In this document: positions 25,870-38,559 of the stretch, piece after piece | Position numbering within the stretch: position 1 is the first letter of the stretch | Layout of the letters: every line of letters starts with the position of its first letter | NCBI GenBank assembly: GCA_000231825.2 | Contig: JH720310.1 | Location: 459,478-523,477 of the forward strand | Direction: 5' to 3' | Length of the DNA stretch: 64,000 bases | Source of the DNA: Tetrahymena elliotti 4EA | Taxonomy: Eukaryota; Ciliophora; Oligohymenophorea; Hymenostomatida; Tetrahymenidae | Translations under genes and position numbers: made by a program | Notes under the pieces: generated by a model | The model's input: only the letters and a program-made list of their open reading frames with translations | Databases searched by the model: none | Told to the model about the DNA's origin: nothing

Positions 25870-26832
25870 AGTGATCTTCTAGCAAGGATAATTTTTTGAA
25901 GAAAAATTTTAGGTTGGCGCACATAAAGAAATATTTAAAAATAAAGGATATGAATAACTTAGAGAGCTGGAAAAGAAGAAAATTCTTTAAAATAAAAATA
26001 AATTTTAAGCAAATTATTTAATCAAGATCAATAGAACGAGAGTGATTATAAATTGAAAGAAACAACTTCAATTCATGTCACTCAAATTCATATTTGTAAC
26101 AAATTCAAAAAATATTTTCAACAACAGGAATTTGAGAAGGTAAATAAATTTTTAGAAAGACAGTTTAAAAGAAAAGAAAATTCTGATTGAAACATTCTTT
26201 AACAGATATTAGAATTAACCAAAAAGTTTAATTAAAATACTAATAGCTGAATATGATAAGAGATTAATTACTCAAGAGATAAAAATGACTTTAGTTTGAA
26301 GATAAAAAACTAGAAAGTGTTCAAAATCTATAATTTTAAGAGAAAGATAATACTGTAGGAATACTTAACTTGATATGCCTCAGTGAAAAATTTGTTACCA
26401 CCAGGTACATATTAAAAAAATGAAGGATAATTGAATTTTAGTTGCTTGCCTAAGAAGGAAATTATAGAAGCAAATATTGATCATGAATTAGATTTATTTG
26501 AATTTTTAAAAAAAATAAATTTAACAAGGTGATAAAACAAAAGAAAATGATAAAATATGATTTTAGAAGAGATAAAGCAAAAAGCAAGTGCTGAATGGTA
26601 CATGAGTTTAGACCAACTCAAAATTAAACTCTCTGATAAAGAGTTGTAAAGTATAGCCAATCAATCAAAGGTGTAGCAGCTGTACTATATTAAGAGATTT
26701 ATTTGCCAATCTCAGAAAGTGATTGGAAGAAAAATATGTAGGAATTTTCAAGTAAATTCCGTCGAACAACATACAGATGAGCCTCTTTAAAGAAGGCAAA
26801 AAGTAATGGTCGGACTTACAATTTGTGATTGA
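25870..26832 (+). pseudogene. decayed gene on the + strand
   Basis: Purine-rich strand with a chain of protein-like stretches in shifting frames: about 25870-26055, 26065-26190, 26446-26532 and an ATG-led 91-codon frame 26557-26832 ending at TGA. The pieces are Lys/Glu/Gln-rich and helical. Joins are broken by TGAs and frame changes. No family is recognised. A competing minus-strand frame (about 25573-26064) is also open, so strand assignment for the first 200 bases is unsure. Confidence 0.35.
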
Positions 26833-27190
26833 GCAAGACAGGGTTTTAAAAGAATCATTCTTAAATAAATTCCTTATTGGTTTTTTTTCTTCATAATCTT
26901 TCTCACCTAGGTAAATAAAGGCAATAGGCATAGCATTCTCCCCCTCATTCCTTTTCCATCATTGAATACTAAATTTATTCTTGTTATTTATCCAAAATGT
27001 TTTTTATTAATATGTTTAAATAACTAAATGTAGATAAACTAAGACGTGATCATGAAAGTTTATTTCATAATTAATTTATTTAAAACTAGAAGCTATTATC
27101 ACATATTTATGAATTGATGTTAAAATGAAGATTTATGTTAAAATGAAATTTTATTTTTAAAATTAAAATATACAAAAAGAAATTAAAAAA
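26833..27190. other. intergenic DNA
   Basis: Nothing coding supported. An 88-codon minus-strand open frame across 26665-26931 is mostly the shadow of the + strand relic. Confidence 0.4.
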
Positions 27191-27313
27191 ATGAGTGACT
27201 AAATAATTTAATATGTATCTGTGGGAATTGCTGCAGTTGTAATCAAAATTTCATACATTAGATCTAAATTAGAAGGGTTGTTAAATTAGAGAGTTTACAG
27301 AATATATAAATGA
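27191..27313 (+). CDS. possible 40-aa single-helix membrane peptide
   Basis: ATG 27191, in a good A-rich ciliate start context, to TGA 27311. Residues about 8-22 form a hydrophobic segment (S-V-G-I-A-A-V-V-I), followed by a basic region with Arg, Lys and Tyr. This is the pattern of a small membrane protein. It converges on the 3' end of gene C 87 bases away. The length alone could be chance. The Gly/Ala/Val codons, unusual for noncoding DNA here, favour a real gene. Confidence 0.35.
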
Positions 27314-27399
27314 TGTTTAACTCAAGTTTTTATTAATCTTAAAAATACATTATTAAAAATTAAATTTGGTTTTAAATTATGAGTGGTATTCTAAGATAA

Positions 27400-30147
27400 T
27401 CACTTAATCTTTTCATATACTTCTTTATAATATTCACTTAGCTTAAGTTAATTTTGTTCTAATTTTTTAATTAATAGAGGAGTACAAATCCTTTCAAGAA
27501 TAAATGATTTATTTAATATCTAAATAGATAATAAAGAAAACCACAATTACTCTATTTCTTTTTTATTACTTGTTATTTTTAATTATTATTCATCATAAAG
27601 CTGGATTTTAGGAGTATCTATCTTAGATTCAGAATCTTATGAATCTTATTGTAGAAATTTATGAAATGTAGACCTATCCATAGCTGAATCTTTCAGTTTA
27701 GTAACAATTTCCTCCTAAGTTTTCTTTGAGAGACCAATTTTTTTTGTGTCTTCAAATAATTTTTATCCAAGATCGTACAAGTTTAGAATTTAATATATCT
27801 TTTTTTCAATTTCAAATTCAGGAATATCACTATTTTTATTTTTTTCTACATATTTAGAAATATTTATGATAGTTTCAACAATATTTTCTGCATCCTTTTT
27901 AGTTAAGTAATCTTTTTATTAATAAAAAGTGTAGGTTTTAGTTACAAGATCTACTAAACTAGAAGCTTTTTTACTTTTTTCGTATTGATTTTTTACTGCA
28001 ATACAAATTTAATTAATTATGGGAAAAAGCAAGAAATTATTCAAATCATTTTTTTATTCATTCACTTTCATAGATAAAAGAGAGTCTGTTTCATTAAAAA
28101 AATCAACATTTTCAAAATCTTCAAATTTTCTAACTTCTTATTAATCCAACTTTTCAAGTTCTTATAACAGGTTTTTTTAAGGAAATTACGAAGAGTATAT
28201 ATGGACTAGATTGTATCTAAGTTTTTGCATTTCCTTTAATTATCCAATCGAAGATTTAAGTTGTGTTAAAAATGATTATTTTTAATCACAAATAATTTCT
28301 TATTTTAAATAGTTCAACAAACTCTAGGATACTTCAGAACATGCTTTTAAAGGTGCAATTTTGTGATTAATTTGTTAAATACAATCATCTTTTAATGAGC
28401 GAATTGAAGGATTAAGCAGATTTAAAAGAGGATTAATTAGCTGGTTTACTCTTTTACTTTACTCTAAACAGATTTTCAATTTGTTGATAAAGTCATTTAC
28501 TGTTTATTTTTTTTCTTCACCTTAAATAGCGAATAAAGTTTTCATGTCTTCAATAAATCCATTTTTATTAGTCTAATTATTTTCGTTACTTTATTTTTCT
28601 GAATCATGCTCTCTTTTTTCATCTTCATCTAATGAGTTGCCGCGTAATTCGCTATTGACTCTAACATATAAAATTTGTTTGTAATTATCAATAATTGTTT
28701 TGATTTTACAATCGCCCTTCATTAATGATTAGTATTCAAAATCAGTAAGCCTATTGAATATGAAAAAAGATTTTTAATTAATTTTTCCAAATATGTATTT
28801 TTCTAGTTATTTGAAACCATTAATAATGCTTTATTCATTTTTGGTAAGTCTAATCAAACTTTTGATAAAGTATGAATTATCACTAACTAATTCAATTATA
28901 GATTACATAAGTAATTAAAAAGCTATTTATTCACTAAGATTATCTTAGCCTTTGCACTTTCCTATGGGTTCTTCTGAATCGATGACTAAATGAACTATAT
29001 CATTTTTTTCTATCATAAAGCAATTACCATTTTATTTATTATTCCTCTTCTTCTTCATTAATTAGAGTTCTTCTTTAGAAATAGTTGGATCAATAAGATT
29101 TATGTATTCATGTGCTAAAGTAGTTTTCCCACTACCTTTAAGACCTAAAAAGCTGGTCACTATACATTTTTTATCCTTATAGTCACTTTATAAAAATTAA
29201 ATTATTTGTTCATTTTATTTTATTTCAAGATTCCCTTAATCTGACTAGTTCAGCTAAATTAGACTGAATTACCTTATCTTTGAATTTACTGGCTCCGATT
29301 TATTATCTTCTTGAATATTATGTTTTTGTGATTCAACTTTTTCAATTTCAGCAAGGGAAGCTAATACTAGTTTTTCTTAGCCTTAAAGCTTCAAAACAGT
29401 TTTAATAATTTCCTCTTATAATAATGATGTTGCTTTAGTTATTTGACTATCAGCTTGTGGTTATTAAATATTTAGCTATTCTTGGATATAGTTTATTAAC
29501 AGAGAAAATTTTGAGCAGCTTTTTATTACACTTGAATTTGATTTTTATATTAGATAAAAAACGTTATGAAATTAATTCTTAAGATATGTGTAGCTTTCTA
29601 ATTAGATGAGCTCTTGAATTTCATTCTTTGTTAGTTTGTTGATAACAAGACATGTCTTTTTCATATCAAGGTCATATTAGGGTTTTGCTTGTAAAATATC
29701 ATTATTAACATCTTCAGAATCAACTTAAGTGGTTGTATAGATAGTTATTGATGATATACTTTAGATTGAAGAGTATATTTACTTTTGAAGACTGAATTGC
29801 TTATAATCACTGTCAAAATTAAAGTTGCAATCTAATAGGATAATATTGTGTTATTAACCATTGGTAGAATCTTTTTTGATTAGGACACCTCTAACAGCAC
29901 AATAAAATTTCTTTTCTTATTCATTGCCAAGGATAGATTTTGCTTCGATATTACTAAAAGATTAGATTAGATTTTGAAAGATATAACTTTTTCCAGACCC
30001 ACTCTCTCCTAAGATACATATCACAGAACAGCTCTATTGAGTTAGTTCTTCTTGTATTTTTTCATTAAATTTGTTAATTGAATCTAAAGAATAATTATTA
30101 GATTCATAATCTTCTTTACTGATATTGATTAAATCAAAAAAATGCAT
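27400..30147 (-). CDS. gene C: protein with two P-loop domains (915 aa)
   Basis: ATG 30147 to TGA 27402, one frame. P-loop 1 GESGSGKS is at residues 47-54 and P-loop 2 GLKGSGKT at 335-342. The expected DxxG motifs are altered: D-C-N at 106-108 and D-S-E-E at 390-393, both lacking the Gly. An N-K-L-T (170) and an N-R-L-T (465) follow the P-loops by 123 and 130 residues; gene D has matching N-x-L-N motifs. The second half (about 550-915) is helical, Gln/Lys/Glu-rich and probably coiled-coil, without clear membrane segments. It is a likely paralogue of gene D, lying head to head with it. Because G3 is degenerate, nucleotide hydrolysis may be lost. Family: divergent GBP/VLIG-like GTPase; moderate confidence. 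Confidence 0.85.
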
Positions 30148-31104
30148 TAGTGAATTATTTTTGGAAAGGCTCCAATTTTATATTGTTTTGCATTATTATA
30201 TTTAATAATTTATTTTCTTTGAGAGCTTTTAAAACTAAAAATCTGGAGAAGTGCTTGAACTAAACCAATATTGAATCAAAAAATTTAAAAAAAAAGTATC
30301 TCTTGATTTATTTAATTAAGTCTTTTAATTAAAAATATTTTAAATATGAATTTGAGCAATACTTTAAAATATTTTTAATTCGAGATCCAATTATTGGTAA
30401 GGCTTTTCATAAATATTGGATGCTATCTTTAATATATAATATATATATCGATCTCTATTCTAACTTACAAAGAGAGATACTGAAAATCCTCATTCATTAA
30501 CACCTAAAATTTTTTGTATTTTTGAAAAAATAGAGTGCTGAACCTTTAAAATTTATATCATATTTTTAGATTTGTAGATGTAAAATATATCTAGTAAATA
30601 ATTAAAATATATTTTTAAATTATACTGTAAATTTAATCTCTTCTTTTTTTATATTCTTCATAAATTTCTTCTTCAATACAAATAGTCAAAGTATATATAA
30701 GATGAAATTTCGTTGAAGCGATTCATCAAATTTTCATTTTTGTTTTAATTTCAAAAAAAATCTCTTAGTTTTAATCAATAAAAGTATTTTATTTTAGTTC
30801 TATTTAATTTCCAACACCCACAAAATTTAAATAAGGTGGTGATTGATTGAGTGGCTGTAAAGGTAAACAAAAAAGTTAATCACACAAATTGAATTTTCAT
30901 TCAAGCAGAGAAGACTGTATTAATTATGCTCTGTTACAATCTATAATTCTAGATCAATTTTAAATTAGATTTCTTAAAAGTATTTTATCCTTTTTTGTCT
31001 ATTTTTATAGTTGAATAAGACAGTATACCAATATTATTATCATCAAAATTAAAAAAAATCTAGTTAAATATAAAAATTAAACGAATAGAACATTAATTCT
31101 AAAA
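30148..31104. promoter_or_regulatory. divergent intergenic region between genes C and D
   Basis: 957 bases between two diverging start codons, so it must contain promoters for both. A short G-richer patch at about 30833-30865 stands out, followed by TTAATCACAC at 30876-30885, about 220 bases from the start of D. No gene is seen. Confidence 0.45.
30876..30885 (+). promoter_or_regulatory. TTAATCACAC motif upstream of gene D
   Basis: The same word found upstream of family A copies 3, 5 and 11. It could link expression of gene D and family A, but A/T-rich words recur easily. Confidence 0.25.
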
Positions 31105-34100
31105 ATGAAACAAATCAATTTTTAAATTAAATATGATAAAGATATAAAGGATTACAAGTTGGGTTTTGATAAAGATGCTATCAACTAATTATGTTAGAAA
31201 AAAGAAAAGCTTATTATAATACCTATATTTGGAGAATCTGGGTGTGGCAAATCTACTATTACTACTTACCTGATTAGCTTATTCAGTAATAATCCTTATA
31301 ATCCTAATCCTCAAGCTGGAAATAAAATTACATCATGCACAAGAGGAATTGATGGCAGTATTGTAAATTATAAACCCTCTGAAAATATATTGATTTTGGA
31401 TTGTGAAGGCTTTGGTGGAATTGATTAGGAAACTGAAGAAGAAGAAGAAGAAGATTAGGAAAAGAAATAAAAGTTTCTGAAAACAATCGTTAAACAACTT
31501 CTTAATATTTCTCAGTACTCTATTTATGTTACTGATTAATCTAGATTAGATATATAAAATATTGAATACTTTGTAGATCCAGAGTTTAAAATATATAATA
31601 AAAACATGTATCTTATTTTTAATCGATTAAATAAAGAAGAAATAATAGAAAAGGAATAAGATGTTGAATTCATATAAGATTAATTCAAATCAATTTGTTT
31701 TATCCCTCAATAAAAAAAACTATCTGAGAAAAACTTTGATAATATTAAAAAATTATTCGACAAGGAATTTCAAACTAATGAGAACATTCCTGATTAATTA
31801 AATAATTTTTTAAAGTTTGTGAATTAGGATTGCCTACAACATTCTTTCATACGAAATTATAATTAAAATTAGAATAAAACCAGTAATTAACCAGAAAGAT
31901 TAAAAAATAACCTGTAATCCACTAATAATCCTGTTAGAAAAACTCAAAAATTGATTGAAATAGTGCTTAATTCAAAGAATTAGTAGTATGAACTCAAGTT
32001 GAATCAAGATGTGATAGAGTCGATTAAAACAATTGATTAGTCCAAGAAGCTAAGCGTTTACTGCTTTTTGGGAAAGGCTGGCTAAGGAAAGAGTACTATT
32101 GCTAATTAGATGATTAAAAACATCAGTAATACCTAAGAAGACGTCTTTAAAGTAGGTCACAGTTTCAAATCTTAAACATAAGGAGCAGACTGCTTCTACC
32201 AAGCTGGAGAAAATGAAAATTACTTGTTCATTGATATTGAAGGCTTGTTTGGATAGAAGAGTATTTCTAAGGATCCTAACTTATAAGTTTCTTATCTGCT
32301 GGCTTTATTTAATTTGTAGGCTTTAATCTAGATTATAAGTACCACCTCTTTTTTGATCAAGAAATATATCAGAATGTAATAGAAAGATATTGAAACAATT
32401 AAGATCATGAACGAATTAATTCAATAATAGCTTCCTTAGAATGAAGAAAGGCCTAATTGGAATAGTTTCTTCATTTATAATTAGCTGAATACAGAGGAGA
32501 AGAAAACCATTGATAATAAATCATACAAAGATATTGGTATCATCAAGAATATCTATAAGGACAACATATTTGGAGTAAGTTGTAATTAGGACGATGATGA
32601 AGATGATGACAATGAAGAAGATATCACAAGAGGCAATTAAAATAACAAAGAAAAATTTTAGAAGGATATATTTTTGATCTAAGAAAAGGCTGGCTTAGTA
32701 ATCAAACACAATGAATAAAGAGTGAATGGAAGAGACCTTGCTTCAAAACTTACATATCTTACTAAATCAAGCAATAGCTCTATATTTTCTCTTGGCTTGT
32801 TTAAGGAATAAGCAAAGTAGATGGAATAACTGATTCAGTTAAAGAGTGTAAACGATAAAATTATGGAAGAGGTATCAAAGAAAGTTGAAAATGGTATCAT
32901 AGAATAATCTAAAAAATTCTTAACTCAAGAAATGTTAGGACTGATGATTAACTAAGTTAATAAATAGAAAATGAATTTCCTATTTTAGTACTATAAAATT
33001 ATCTAAGATAAAATCGAATAATCAGAGGAAGAAAAAATGATTCTTAAGCAAATCAATATTAGAAAGAAGATAGTTGAGCTTTATTTCTCTTACAACCCGA
33101 ATAAGGAATTCTAAGAGGAATACAATAAAATTTATAATCGATTGGATTTAAACGATGGTACCAATCACAATCTAATCCAAGGAAATATCGATATATAAAA
33201 TTAAATAATTAAGAGAAAACTTGAGAACGCTGAATACCAATTAAATTAATACTATGATAAGAAGTTTGACTTTAAGGAAGCAAATGGTCCAAATTACAAA
33301 AATACAGAGGAATATTATGCCCTCAAATAGTAAAAAAGAGGGATTGAAGAGAGCTTAGAGAATTAAAACAACATGCTATAAAAGATGGGAATAAATAGAT
33401 TTCAAGTAGCAGCAGCAGGATTGGCAGGAGCGGTTGCTGGTTAGTTATTTTCTAATTATATATTAGGAAAATACAAAAATAATAAGAAGGCTATGGCTAT
33501 CGATGGAGGAATTGGTCTAACTGTTGGAGGAGCATTCTCAGTTTTAACTTATATAAAACCAGGAGCAGCTGTTGGAGCAGCAGCAATTTTAACTTTAGCC
33601 TAAACTGTTATGACATATTCAAACCCCTATAGAAGCTAAAATAATAAACACTCAGCATTTGTTAAATCATTAACAGAAATGGGTACTACCATGATGGGGT
33701 ATGCAGGAGCAAGTTATGCTCTAGGTTTATTTATTGCTAATCCTATCGGCTTGGCATTTGCCTCTGCTGCTCTAGCAGGTAGTTTAGTAGCTTTTCTTTC
33801 ATATAAATAGAGTTAAAACTAAAAAAAAGAATAATAAAAAAATATATTAAAGTATTTATTAGAATAGAATTTATAAGTGAATCAATTCAATATTAATAAA
33901 TATTACTAAGCTTTGCAGCTCAAAGATAATAAATTTAGAGATATTGTCAAGAATACTGATTTTCTCCAGAAGTATCTTCCTGCTAATCTCATAAGCAATG
34001 TTAAATTTCATGAAAAACAACTAAATGAATAATCTTAGATGAAACTATATTTGATATATGTAATTTGTATAATTGCTATGGATTTAGATAAAAGATAAAT

Positions 34101-34623
34101 GAAAGAAATAGGAGAGGAGAAATTTAATAAGAACAATAAAAAAATCATAAATCTTGATGCTTTTACATACTATTTTGATTTTGAATTTATCAGTATTGGT
34201 GAGTAACTTTACTAAGTAGCAAATAAGCTGAAAACAACTTACAATCTAACCTCAGAAAAAATCATCAGTAAAATTGAGACAATAGCTCATAAAAACATAG
34301 ATGGAAATAATGTAGAGTCTTAAGAGATGGTGGCTAAAAAATAATATTTACCATACTAAAGCTTACTCAAATTAACAGATCCAAATGCTTTATCTGAAAA
34401 TGATATTCCTGCATCTATCAATAAGATTTAGTCAGGATAAAAGTTAGATTTGTGGGCAACATATATAGGTATCTAAATACTCAAACCATCTTATGCCTTA
34501 AATTCTATCATTTTGAAAAAATTGAATTTCTACCTTGAAAGAGAAGGTATCTTCTTTGTTGACTACATAGAAAATTTTAAGAAAATTTTTGGAGATATGT
34601 CATCTGAATATACTACTAATTGA
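31105..34623 (+). CDS. gene D: GBP/VLIG-like protein with two GTPase domains (1172 aa)
   Basis: ATG 31105 to TGA 34621. P-loop 1 GESGCGKS (43-50) with DCEG (99-102), then P-loop 2 GKAGQGKS (323-330; its Gln is TAA) with DIEG (377-380). D-x-E-G is typical of the GBP/atlastin/VLIG group. N-R-L-N (173) and N-Q-L-N (459) sit 130 and 136 residues after the P-loops, as in gene C. Acidic runs lie at about 110-118 and 495-506. Residues ~768-900 are Gly/Ala-rich and hydrophobic, with several possible membrane hairpins; a mixed helical tail follows. It probably acts as a GTP-driven membrane protein. Gene B has a similar plan (two G domains, then a hydrophobic region), though its G motifs are of a different type. 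Intact and intron-free. Confidence 0.9.
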
Positions 34624-35204
34624 AACTATTAGTAATGAAAATTAAATAAGCATTGTTTTCATAGCTACTCAAAGAATTACATCAAATTCTAGATTTTATG
34701 GTAAATGATTTTTATAAAATAAAATATTCCTAAAAAAAAGATATTCACTCAGTTTTCTTTTTTTGTCTCTCTTTTTTTGTTGTAAATCATTTGAGAATAT
34801 TTATAATTTATTCTTTTTTTTTATCTTTCAAATTTTTATTTATTTTCTTTCTGATATTAGTCTTATTTTGGCCTCTAATAAATTACTTAATTTAATAAAA
34901 TTTGTTTATGTAATGATTGGTTATTTTTCTATTAAATTCCTATTATTATTAAATCATCTAACAGCAAGATATTAATTGACTAAGAAGAAATTAAGTAGAA
35001 TCATTATTGAATGCCAAGCTTACTAAAAAAGGGTAAAATACGAAAGGCTTCTCATTTAAGAAATATAGAATAGATCTTCCTTCAAAAAGAAAATTTTATA
35101 AAATTTATGATAAAAACAATTAATAAAATTAAGCCATAGACTAAAAACTTTAAAAAAAACAGAGTTCTTAAAAAAATCATTCTAAAAAATTAGATAATTA
35201 AAGA
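34624..35204. other. 3' flank of gene D
   Basis: No supported gene. The 70-codon open frame at 34763-34975 is T-rich and extremely Phe/Leu/Ile-rich, as chance frames are here. Confidence 0.4.
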
Positions 35205-35430
35205 ATATAATATCAGACAACAACCTTTGATGAAGTAATTAAATAAAAAAGGAAATTAAGGTAAGTGAGTTAAAGATTATTTATTAATTGGAAAAATATT
35301 CAGTGAAAAATATTATATTCTTGATGTTATTTTTCTGTATCAAATGAGTAATTTAATTAAAAATATAAACAATTACCCAACTTATTATATTATTGAACTT
35401 TAATCAATTATATTTTTTGAGAAATATACA
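35205..35430 (+). repeat. element E, copy 1
   Basis: The left part holds AAAAAAGGAAATTAAG followed directly by GTAAGT (35261), like a 5' splice site. The right part (about 35368-35425) resembles the conserved right end of other copies, but here the terminal CAG has become CAA. It precedes a dead family A copy. Confidence 0.55.
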
Positions 35431-36015
35431 CTCAAACTGAAATGTACTCTTTTAAAATCTCATGTTATATCACTTTTCTTTTTATGAAAAAGAGAGTTTT
35501 TATCATTTAAATAATTTAAATTTTGAAGAAACATATTTTTCTTGCTTTTTTTAATTTGCTTTCATTTTTAAAAATGATGTTATTTATTAAATTAAATTTT
35601 TTTACCATTCAAAAAATACACTTTTGAGTATGATAATATTTTTTGTTTTTAAATGCACTTACATATTATTTCATTATTTATGTTTATGTATAGTTACTGT
35701 ACTTTTTATAATAATAGAAAGAGTTTCTAGTCAATTTTTATATTGAAAATAATAATCATTAACAATTGAATACTTAATTAGAATCGATGCAATATATTTG
35801 GTAATAGTAAATAATAATACAAGACATTTTTATGTAGTGATTTAGAAATATATTTCATTTTTCTCAAAAAATTTACTAGAAAAATTATAAAGTACGGTAA
35901 TAATCATCAAAAAGAAAATTGGGGTTAACCAAACAGTTAGTTAATCAAACGATTTTATGAAAAAAACTTAATGTAAAATGCTTGATTTCTAAATAATTCT
36001 TAATTTGGTATTCAT

Positions 36016-36345
36016 GAAATTTAAGAAGGGTATAATAAATAATATGAACCTGAAAAGGTCTTTGAGTTAATGGAAGATAAACCAAGTCTAATGCTTTATA
36101 AAAATCTTTAATTATTTTAACATTTTTTTAGCAAAGGTAATCAAAAACTAATGGAACCACATAAACTAAGTAGATGATTCAAAACTTCTTAAAATTTGGG
36201 ACATTCAGCAATTTAAATGAGCATGATTAAACTGAAAGCGAGAGGTTTAAGTATCTCTTTTAACATTTCTCAAATACTTAAAAATTATTTGATCTTTTTA
36301 ACTGAAAGTGTTTGTAAAATAAAGAAAAGATAGATAAAGTTAGTA
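36016..36345 (+). pseudogene. family A dead copy (type 4)
   Basis: Shows the ATG-led middle region, the IKxIL-like stretch, a GNQ remnant and the CLQNK-like end of the family, but with many indels and stops. It shares the changed segment AGGTCTTTGAGTT with the dead copies at 42.4 and 57.6 kb. No frame survives. Confidence 0.5.
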
Positions 36346-36394
36346 GTTTTATTCCTTAAAATAAATATTCCCATAAATAATTTTTTTTTATTTT

Positions 36395-36620
36395 CTAACT
36401 TATCATATCATGAAGGAGTAATTTAATAAAAAAGGAAACTAGGGTGAGTGATTTTAGGGTAATTTAATAACGAAATAAATAAATAGATGAGAATAACCTC
36501 TTTTGATGTATTACTATTTTTCTTAGGATTAATTGGCTTATTTGATTACAAAAATTAACAATTACCCAGCTTGATTTTACCAATTTAACTTTAATCAATT
36601 ATTTTTTTTTTGAGAATTTG
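36395..36620 (+). repeat. element E, copy 2
   Basis: Left part ends in GTGAGT at 36444; right part has ATTACCCAG ending at 36569, then an ACTTTAATCAATT block. The ends match copy 3, but the 126-base middle differs in length and sequence. Confidence 0.6.
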
Positions 36621-37104
36621 ATGCTCAAACTAAAATCTACCCTTTTATATTTGTATATGTTTTTTCATTTTTATTGATTGAGAAAAAAATAGTTTTTAAA
36701 ACTTTTATTATTTAATTTACATGAAACATATTTTAAAAAATACATACTTTTCAGTGCATATATTTTTTAGTCATATAAATAGATTTTCATAAGCTTATGA
36801 TAATTCATCAAAAATATGGCTTATGAGTAGTTACCATAATTCAATCATTAAATAAGAAAAAAGAGTATCTTCTTTATACTCAATTATAAAAATGCAACAT
36901 TCAAAAAAAAATTAACTATTCAATTTGTATAGAATGCAAAATATTTGGTTATGGTGTTATTAATTCAAGATATAAATGGATTAATTTAGAAATTTATAGG
37001 GCATATTTTAAAAAATTTAATAGATATATTCAAGGCATAAAAGCATCATCCAATTTTAAATTTGTACTTTATAATTAACAATTTAGTCTTAGAAAATAAA
37101 AAAG

Positions 37105-37480
37105 TAAAGTACTAGATTTCTATGAGGATCTAAATAAAATGGATCTTAAAATATCTTTGGTAAAAGAAACATCTTAAACTTACTTAAAAAATTTATTAAT
37201 ACCAGATGTAATCTGATAGAAATAGAGTACCTAAAGTAAAATTCTTTGAGGTTTTTCTAAAATTAGAAAAAAATTTATGATATTCAGCATAGGAACATTT
37301 TTAGACTTCAATAATCAAAAGTAAGTTGTTCGTGTAAGTTCTTCTAATATTTTTTAGATTATTACATCATAGATTAGGTGAAGAAATTAAGTGTTAAAAA
37401 TTTAAAAATTCAATCGATTTGAACTATTTTTCATTTAAAAAGCTTGTAAAGCAAAGAACTAATAAAAAAAGTTAGGATAT
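37105..37480 (+). pseudogene. family A dead copy (type 4)
   Basis: Recognisable by the IRKKF-like region, the TTTTTTAGATTATTA word before the D-W site and the AAAGCTTGTAAAG-like end. Heavily decayed. Confidence 0.45.
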
Positions 37481-38559
37481 TTAATAACGCAAGAGGATTC
37501 AGGCTGAGGATATAACAAGTAAATATAAAACAAAATGCCTAGAAATTAAGCTTATTAAGTATATCAAATAATCAATTTGTTAAAATTTTTAAATATTTAA
37601 AATTTTATTTTTATCAAGTCAGTATGATGATTAAAATTTACATGAATTCATGATAAATTCTAGATATAAATATATAGTAGAGATGATGGCATGGGAGATA
37701 GCTAATTAAAAATTTTAATTTTTCAATTAAAAAAATATCTAAATTGACAGGCTTTAATTTCTGGCTGATAAAAAAAATAAGATTGCAAATATTATCAACA
37801 GTTACTGTATATTAGAACTAATTAAATAAGAAAATTTATTTTCAATAATTGTGTATTTAAATTTCTTATTTTCAAGTGATAAATAATGCAATTTTAACTA
37901 TGAAATTTTAAAAGTAATTGCATATTTTATTGCAAGACTAAACTAACAATAAAATGGCCCTATTAGATTATTTATCTTTAATTTTTAAACTTGTTTTTTT
38001 TAAATGATATTCTATCTGTCATAACCATAAATTAAAAAACAAATAAATTAACAATTAATATAAAAGTAAAATGAGTAATGTTTTTTGGAAGAAACCAAAT
38101 AAATAGGAATACAAAAAACCAATTAAAAGTAATAAAGTTAATCTTATATTTTAAATTTATTAGTCTTTATTAAACATTTTATGTGATAATGAAAGAGAAG
38201 ACTAAAACTTATCAAAATATCTTTATAAAAAAGCTAAATTAAAAAATTTATTAGAGCTTTTTTTTAAATTACATTAAATCGTTATCTATCTAAAAATATA
38301 AACAAAAAACCACCAAGTAATTATTTGAATAAAAAAATAGGAAAGTAGATATTCTGATTAATAACTTTATTAAATTATTTTTAAAAGACAGAAATATATT
38401 CTTTCAAATATTTTTAATGTTTCTTTCTATTTTAATTTATAGGAGCTTATTATTTACAAATATTATTTTATACTTTAAAAAAAAATATTATGGCTTTAGA
38501 TAAGGAAATTTGTTAAATACTATTTTCTTATTTTATTTTAAAAGCAGATTATTTCTATT
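37481..38559. other. intergenic DNA, nothing recognised
   Basis: Very A/T-rich, with no supported coding or RNA feature. Confidence 0.4.

Noticed and set aside
26665..26931. 88-codon minus-strand frame
   Set aside because: Mostly the opposite strand of the + strand relic 26557-26832, which has the more protein-like composition.
34763..34975. 70-codon hydrophobic open frame after gene D
   Set aside because: Falls in T-rich 3' flank; low-complexity Phe/Ile/Leu.
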